A DNA stretch of 64,000 nt from Azophilus sp963663395. GTDB taxonomy: Bacteria > Pseudomonadota > Gammaproteobacteria > Pseudomonadales > Azotimanducaceae. The first letter of the stretch is position 1. Each line of letters begins with the position of its first letter. The stretch covers positions 3,348,001 to 3,412,000 of the forward strand of contig OY760226.1 in assembly GCA_963663395.1 (NCBI GenBank), in the 5' to 3' direction. A model generated the notes under the pieces. It had not been told where the DNA came from, searched no databases, and worked only from the letters and a program-made list of their open reading frames with translations. The position numbers and the translations under genes are program-made. This document shows, piece after piece, positions 60,284 to 64,000 of the stretch.

Positions 60284-61048
60284 ATGGATTCGACCCTGAC
60301 CCAGACCCGGCAGAATCGCTCCGGCATGGCGTCTCGTGCGCCGCGCCTGGCCGTGCTGATCGATGCGGACAACACATCGCCGAAGTGGGCAAACGCCATC
60401 TTCAAGGAGATCGCCACGCTCGGTGAAGCGAGCGTCCGGCGCATATACGGGGATTTTTCAGGCCAACGCCTGCAGAAGTGGAAAGACGAACTCGAGAGCC
60501 ACGCCGTCGTTCCCTTCCAGCAATTCGCCTACACCACCGGCAAGAACTCGTCTGACATTGCCCTGGTAATCGACGCCATGGACCTCCTGCACACCGCCCG
60601 CTTCGACGGATTCGTGCTGGTTTCCTCCGACAGCGACTTCACCCGCCTGGCGAGCCGCGTGCGCGAACAGGGCCTAGAGGTATTCGGCATCGGCCAGGAA
60701 CAGACGCCGGAAGCCTTCCGTAAGGCCTGCAAGCGTTTCATCTTCATCGAAAACCTGCTTGCAGAGCCCGAGCCCTCGGCCCCGGGACGGTCGGCGAGGT
60801 CAGGCCCCGCCATGAAGAAACTGCCCCCCTCCAAGGCCGTACCGCTGATCACCGCCGCGATGCGCAGTTCCGACGAAGAGGACTGGGTGTCGCTGGGCGT
60901 GATCGGCAGCCACATTCACGAGTCCGAGCCGGATTTCGACTCCCGCACCTACGGCTGCGCAAAGCTCTCTGACCTCCTCGAAAAGTCCGGACACTTCGAA
61001 GTTGACCGTGAAGTGTCGCCGGTTCGGGCACGGCTCAAAAAGCGCTAG
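60284..61048 (+). CDS. NYN-domain ribonuclease-like protein with LOTUS (OST-HTH) domain
   Basis: 254 residues from ATG 60284 (60326 and 60158 are alternatives). LAVLIDADNTSPKW, the first Asp of the NYN (PIN-like) nuclease fold; NSSDIALVIDAMDLLH and VLVSSDSDFTRLASRVREQG give the other acidic positions. The C-terminal ~75 residues (AVPLITAAMRSSDEEDWVSLGVIGSHI, TYGCAKLSDLLEKSG) form an OST-HTH/LOTUS domain, found with NYN domains in RNA-binding, RNA-cleaving proteins. Substrate unknown. Confidence 0.92.
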   Translation: MDSTLTQTRQNRSGMASRAPRLAVLIDADNTSPKWANAIFKEIATLGEASVRRIYGDFSGQRLQKWKDELESHAVVPFQQFAYTTGKNSSDIALVIDAMDLLHTARFDGFVLVSSDSDFTRLASRVREQGLEVFGIGQEQTPEAFRKACKRFIFIENLLAEPEPSAPGRSARSGPAMKKLPPSKAVPLITAAMRSSDEEDWVSLGVIGSHIHESEPDFDSRTYGCAKLSDLLEKSGHFEVDREVSPVRARLKKR

Positions 61049-61110
61049 GAGCTTCCAACCCGGCGCGCCGGGACGCCGACGTGGGACAAGCGGGCGATAG
61101 CGCCCGAACT
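61046..61110 (+). repeat. Dispersed 3'-end element, copy 3
   Basis: Starts on the TAG of the NYN gene, with the perfect 14-bp palindrome CCCGGCGCGCCGGG at 61059-61072, then GACGCCGACGTGGG and a second partly paired block (AGCGGGCGATAGCGCCC). Matches 31 of 36 bases of 6081-6116. Confidence 0.65.
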
Positions 61111-61216
61111 TGGCCGATTGTCCACAGACGCCAGTGGAGAAAATTTCTGGACGCGGGCCCCCTCCCGACGTTCTAATTCGCGCCACGAACATCCCTGCTC
61201 CCAAGGTTCCACAAAC

Positions 61217-62485
61217 ATGCCCTCCTACGAAGCGTTAGAACGGCAGGATCCCGCGATCTTCGCTGCCGTCATGGGTGAAATGCAGCGCCAGGCCGAAGGC
61301 GTTGAACTGATCCCGTCCGAGAACTACATCTCCGCCGCCGTCATGGAAACCATGGCGTCGGTTTTCAACAACAAGTACTCCGAAGGGTACCCGGGGCGGC
61401 GCTACTACGGCGGTCAGGAATTCACCGACCAGGTAGAGGCGCTCGCCATCGAGCGTGCCAGGGCCCTGTTCGGGGCCGGGCACGCCAACGTCCAGCCCCA
61501 CGCCGGCGCGCCCGCCAACGTGGCGACCTATTTCGCCCTGCTGGAGCCCGGCGACACCGTGCTGGGAATGGACCTGAGCCACGGCGGGCACCTCACCCAC
61601 GGCCACCCGGTCACCTACATCACGAAGATCTTCAACTTCGTGCGCTACAAGATGAAGGATGTCGAGACCGGCGAGATCGACTACGACGAGATGCGTGAAG
61701 TGGCGCTGCGCGAGAAGCCGAAGATCATACTGGCCGGGTTTTCCGCCTATCCACGCGAGATCGACTACGCCCGCATGAAAGCAATCGCCGAAGAAGTCGG
61801 CGCCTACGCGGTCGCCGACATGGCGCACATCGCCGGCCTGATCGCCGGCAAGGCCATCAGAAACCCCTTCGATGACGGCTTCGACGTCATCCTGACCACC
61901 ACCCACAAGACCCTGCGCGGCCCCCGGGGCGGCATGATCCTCACCCGCGAGGCGCAACTCGGAAAACAGATCGACAAATCAGTGTTCCCGGGCTTTCAGG
62001 GCGGCCCGATCATGCAGATGATCGCCGCCAAGGCAGTCGCCTTCGGCGAGGCGCTGAAGCCGGAGTTCGCCGGCTACGCGCAACAGACGGTGCAAAACGC
62101 CAGGCACATGGCGGAGAAGTTCATGCAGTCCGGCGCCCGCCTGATCACCAACGGCACCGACAATCACCTCATGATGATCGATTGCGTGAACTCCTGGGGT
62201 CTCACCGGCGGCGAGGCCGAGGAACTCTTCGACCGGGTCGGCATCACCCTGAACAAGAACGTCATCGCCGACGACCCGCGCAAGCCCCTCGACCCCTCCG
62301 GCATACGGTTGGGAACGCCGGCCGTAACCACCCGCGGCATGCAGGAAGCGGAAATGGATGCGCTGGCGGATTTCATGTTGCGAGCCGTGGCCCTGCGCGG
62401 CGACGAGACCGCACTGGACGCACTGCACGAGGAGGTGAAAACCTTCTGCCGGCAGTTCCCGGTGCCGGGCATCGACTCCCCCTGA
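61217..62485 (+). CDS. glyA: Serine hydroxymethyltransferase
   Basis: 422 residues from ATG 61217 (upstream reading to 61118 adds an unconserved leader). Converts serine + THF to glycine + methylene-THF. ELIPSENYISAAVMETM, YPGRRYYGG, DLSHGGHLTHGHPVT and TTTHK231TLRGPRGG (Schiff-base lysine) are all present. No glycine riboswitch is evident upstream. Complements the MTHFR-like protein in one-carbon metabolism. Followed by gmhB after 18 bases. Confidence 0.97.
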   Translation: MPSYEALERQDPAIFAAVMGEMQRQAEGVELIPSENYISAAVMETMASVFNNKYSEGYPGRRYYGGQEFTDQVEALAIERARALFGAGHANVQPHAGAPANVATYFALLEPGDTVLGMDLSHGGHLTHGHPVTYITKIFNFVRYKMKDVETGEIDYDEMREVALREKPKIILAGFSAYPREIDYARMKAIAEEVGAYAVADMAHIAGLIAGKAIRNPFDDGFDVILTTTHKTLRGPRGGMILTREAQLGKQIDKSVFPGFQGGPIMQMIAAKAVAFGEALKPEFAGYAQQTVQNARHMAEKFMQSGARLITNGTDNHLMMIDCVNSWGLTGGEAEELFDRVGITLNKNVIADDPRKPLDPSGIRLGTPAVTTRGMQEAEMDALADFMLRAVALRGDETALDALHEEVKTFCRQFPVPGIDSP

Positions 62486-62503
62486 ACAAGTTGCCTCCAC
62501 GGG

Positions 62504-63052
62504 ATGACGGCGCCTGAACGCGTAGTTTTCCTGGACCGGGACGGCGTGATCAACGAACCGCCCGGCGCTGAACGCTACGTTCGCCGGTGGGAGGCGTTCA
62601 GGTTCCGGGTAGGCGCCCTGTCGATGCTGGCGGAACTTGCCGCCATGGGATACCGGCTGGTGGTGATTACCAACCAGCAGGGTGTCGGCAAGGGATTGAT
62701 CGACCCCGGCGAACTGGAACGCATACACGCCAACATGAGCGCCGAGATCGAGCGGCACGGGGCCAGGATCGACGGTATCTTTACCTGTCCGCACCTCGAA
62801 GCCGAGGGCTGCGACTGCCGCAAGCCCAAGCCGGGCCTGATCTACGATGCCCTCGAAGAACTGGGCTACGAGGTCGACCTGGACGGCTCCTGGTTCGTCG
62901 GCGATTCCGCGACGGATATACAGGCAGGCACGGCAGCGGGCCTTCGAACGCTGTTCGTGGGCGGGCCTTCCCGTTACGCGGTTGACCCCTCCCCCACGCT
63001 TCGCGTGGAAAAAATCAGCGAAGTTCCCGGGAGCGTCGCAACCGCGAAGTAG
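62504..63052 (+). CDS. gmhB: HAD-IIIA phosphatase, GmhB-like (heptose-1,7-bisphosphate 7-phosphatase)
   Basis: 182 residues. VFLD11RD13GVIN holds the nucleophile and acid/base Asp; TNQQGVGKG, then the zinc-binding CPHLEAEGCDCRKPKPGL and WFVGDSATDIQAG complete the HAD-IIIA set. GmhB makes heptose-1-phosphate for LPS core synthesis; some relatives act on histidinol phosphate, and the symbol rests on motif order only. Reads on from glyA with 18 bases between, probable operon. Confidence 0.88.
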   Translation: MTAPERVVFLDRDGVINEPPGAERYVRRWEAFRFRVGALSMLAELAAMGYRLVVITNQQGVGKGLIDPGELERIHANMSAEIERHGARIDGIFTCPHLEAEGCDCRKPKPGLIYDALEELGYEVDLDGSWFVGDSATDIQAGTAAGLRTLFVGGPSRYAVDPSPTLRVEKISEVPGSVATAK

Positions 63053-63181
63053 ACCGGAACGCCCGCGAGAGCGCGTATCCCGCGCCTGAACGCCGCCAGC
63101 AGCCCCTGCCACGTCGTCTACGCGCAAACAAGGAAGGTGTTGCCCGGCGCGGCGCGATCCTGGTGAATTAAAACGACGCCG

Positions 63182-64000
63182 TCAGGCCTGGTTCCAGAAC
63201 GCATAGACCGGGTCATCGGGAAAGTGCCCGCCCCTGGTCTTCAGCGCAGCGTACATGCCGTCCGGATCGTCCCGCTGATCGGTCGAGGGCTGGTCGATCT
63301 GCCAATCGTGCACGAAGGTCCGGTGGGTGAACTTCCAGGCGCCGTCGATCTCCTCGAAGCGATCGAGGTAGCGGCCTCCCGTGAGCGTATCCAGGTCGCC
63401 GTCGTCCCCTGCCACCGTGCTCAGGGCGATGACATAGGTTTCCGCCACGGCCTGTGCGCCGTCCACCTGTATCCATTGGTTCGACACCGTATGCGACATG
63501 CGCACCGACGAACGGGCCACATCCAGTATCCAGTCGCAGAACTCCTCGGCCGATCCCTCGAAGAAGGAGCCAAGATCGACGGTTGCTCCCGGATGCCAGA
63601 GCGATCGCTGCAATGCCTCGTCGGCCCGGTCTACGGCTCGAGACTCGGCAACGACAAGGTCGTTAATCTCGCTCTTGGCAAATGCGGTGCCGGCCTGCGC
63701 CGCCAGTTCCTGCGATATCTCCACTGTTTTTCCTCCGGTGTTGCCTGGCCCGTCCGCTATCGCCCAGGATGAAAGCAATTGGCTGCCCGGGTCGTCCTCC
63801 AGCCGTGCGCCCCGGATCAGCCCGGCGCCGAAGTCCGGCAGGGCGGACCCCGTGCCGGCACGGTTGATGTTCCAGTCCAGGACATAGGTTCGATGTACGA
63901 GCCGCCAGGCACCGTCACGACACTCGTGGCGGTCGAGATAGCGCCCGCCGATCAGCGACTGCACCGGGCCGTCGTCGCCCGCACCCGGCGAATAGGCAAT
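63182..64000 (-). CDS. Tandem SnoaL/NTF2-like domain protein (partial, runs off right edge)
   Basis: At least 272 residues; the frame stays open to the window edge, so the true start lies beyond 64000. Two repeats of an NTF2-like fold: the first is cut but ends ...GDDGPVQSLIGGRYLDRHECRDGAWRLVHRTYVLDWNI, and the second (about 125 to the C-terminus) has AGDDGDLDTLTGGRYLDRFEEIDGAWKFTHRTFVHDWQI. The matching GGRYLDR and HRT(Y/F)V blocks show internal duplication. Proteins of this fold act as polyketide cyclases, dehydratases or steroid isomerases; here the reaction is unknown. Confidence 0.85.
   Translation of the reverse strand: MAYSPGAGDDGPVQSLIGGRYLDRHECRDGAWRLVHRTYVLDWNINRAGTGSALPDFGAGLIRGARLEDDPGSQLLSSWAIADGPGNTGGKTVEISQELAAQAGTAFAKSEINDLVVAESRAVDRADEALQRSLWHPGATVDLGSFFEGSAEEFCDWILDVARSSVRMSHTVSNQWIQVDGAQAVAETYVIALSTVAGDDGDLDTLTGGRYLDRFEEIDGAWKFTHRTFVHDWQIDQPSTDQRDDPDGMYAALKTRGGHFPDDPVYAFWNQA

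Noticed and set aside
61118..61216. Upstream start for glyA (33 extra residues)
   Set aside because: The extra stretch is not conserved; SHMT proteins begin close to the ATG at 61217.

Overview
The window is GC-rich bacterial chromosome with tight, often overlapping gene spacing. A general secretion (type II) pseudopilus operon, two TonB-dependent receptors, a Dpp-type peptide transporter and ETF/aspartate carbamoyltransferase housekeeping genes point to a Gram-negative proteobacterium, most likely an uncultured gammaproteobacterium with a marine or host-associated, organic-matter-degrading lifestyle. That placement is inference from gene content. No rRNA, tRNA or CRISPR array was seen.

Layout. 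1-2.6 kb: end of etfB, etfA, a small AP2-like gene and pyrB. 2.8-10.7 kb: type II secretion genes gspE-F-G-H-I-J-K-L-M, lacking gspC and gspD. 10.7-12.9 kb: beta-carbonic anhydrase and a SulP anion transporter, probably bicarbonate uptake. 13.1-20.9 kb: two identical 1743-bp insertion sequences in direct orientation around a second SulP gene, a fatty acid hydroxylase-family gene and a beta-lactamase-fold hydrolase; each copy has its own 5-bp target duplication. 21.2-28.3 kb: FAD monooxygenase/VOC pair, Phd-PIN toxin-antitoxin (TA), membrane protein, SDR, methylenetetrahydrofolate reductase-like protein, serine hydrolase. 28.3-33.8 kb: FKBP lipoprotein, cyclase, second Phd-PIN module, a tandem array of an unrecognised protein family (two intact, two decayed copies) and an RHH-MazF module with an extra 35-codon ORF. 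33.8-44.6 kb: esterase, TonB receptor, a GrdB/PrdB-like gene interrupted by an in-frame UGA that reads best as selenocysteine, and a peptide ABC transporter. 44.9-47 kb: NIPSNAP-like and Smr genes, a RES-toxin relic and an RHH-PIN module. 47-59.9 kb: catabolic-looking cluster (VOC, TetR, TonB receptor, GPH transporter, FAD monooxygenase, molybdenum hydroxylase pair, LD-carboxypeptidase, ProA-like dehydrogenase). 60.3-64 kb: NYN-LOTUS protein, glyA, gmhB and a SnoaL-like protein running off the edge.

How they may work together. The FAD monooxygenases, VOC (extradiol-dioxygenase-like) proteins, molybdenum hydroxylase, TonB receptors and sugar/organic-acid-type transporter suggest import and oxidative breakdown of aromatic or polycyclic compounds. 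Several catabolic families are present twice. The most unusual items are the candidate selenoprotein at 37.7-38.9 kb, the decaying tandem array of unknown genes with a toxin-antitoxin operon lodged in it (30.7-33.7 kb), and a roughly 90-bp coding cassette repeated in front of mazF and of the cyclase gene.
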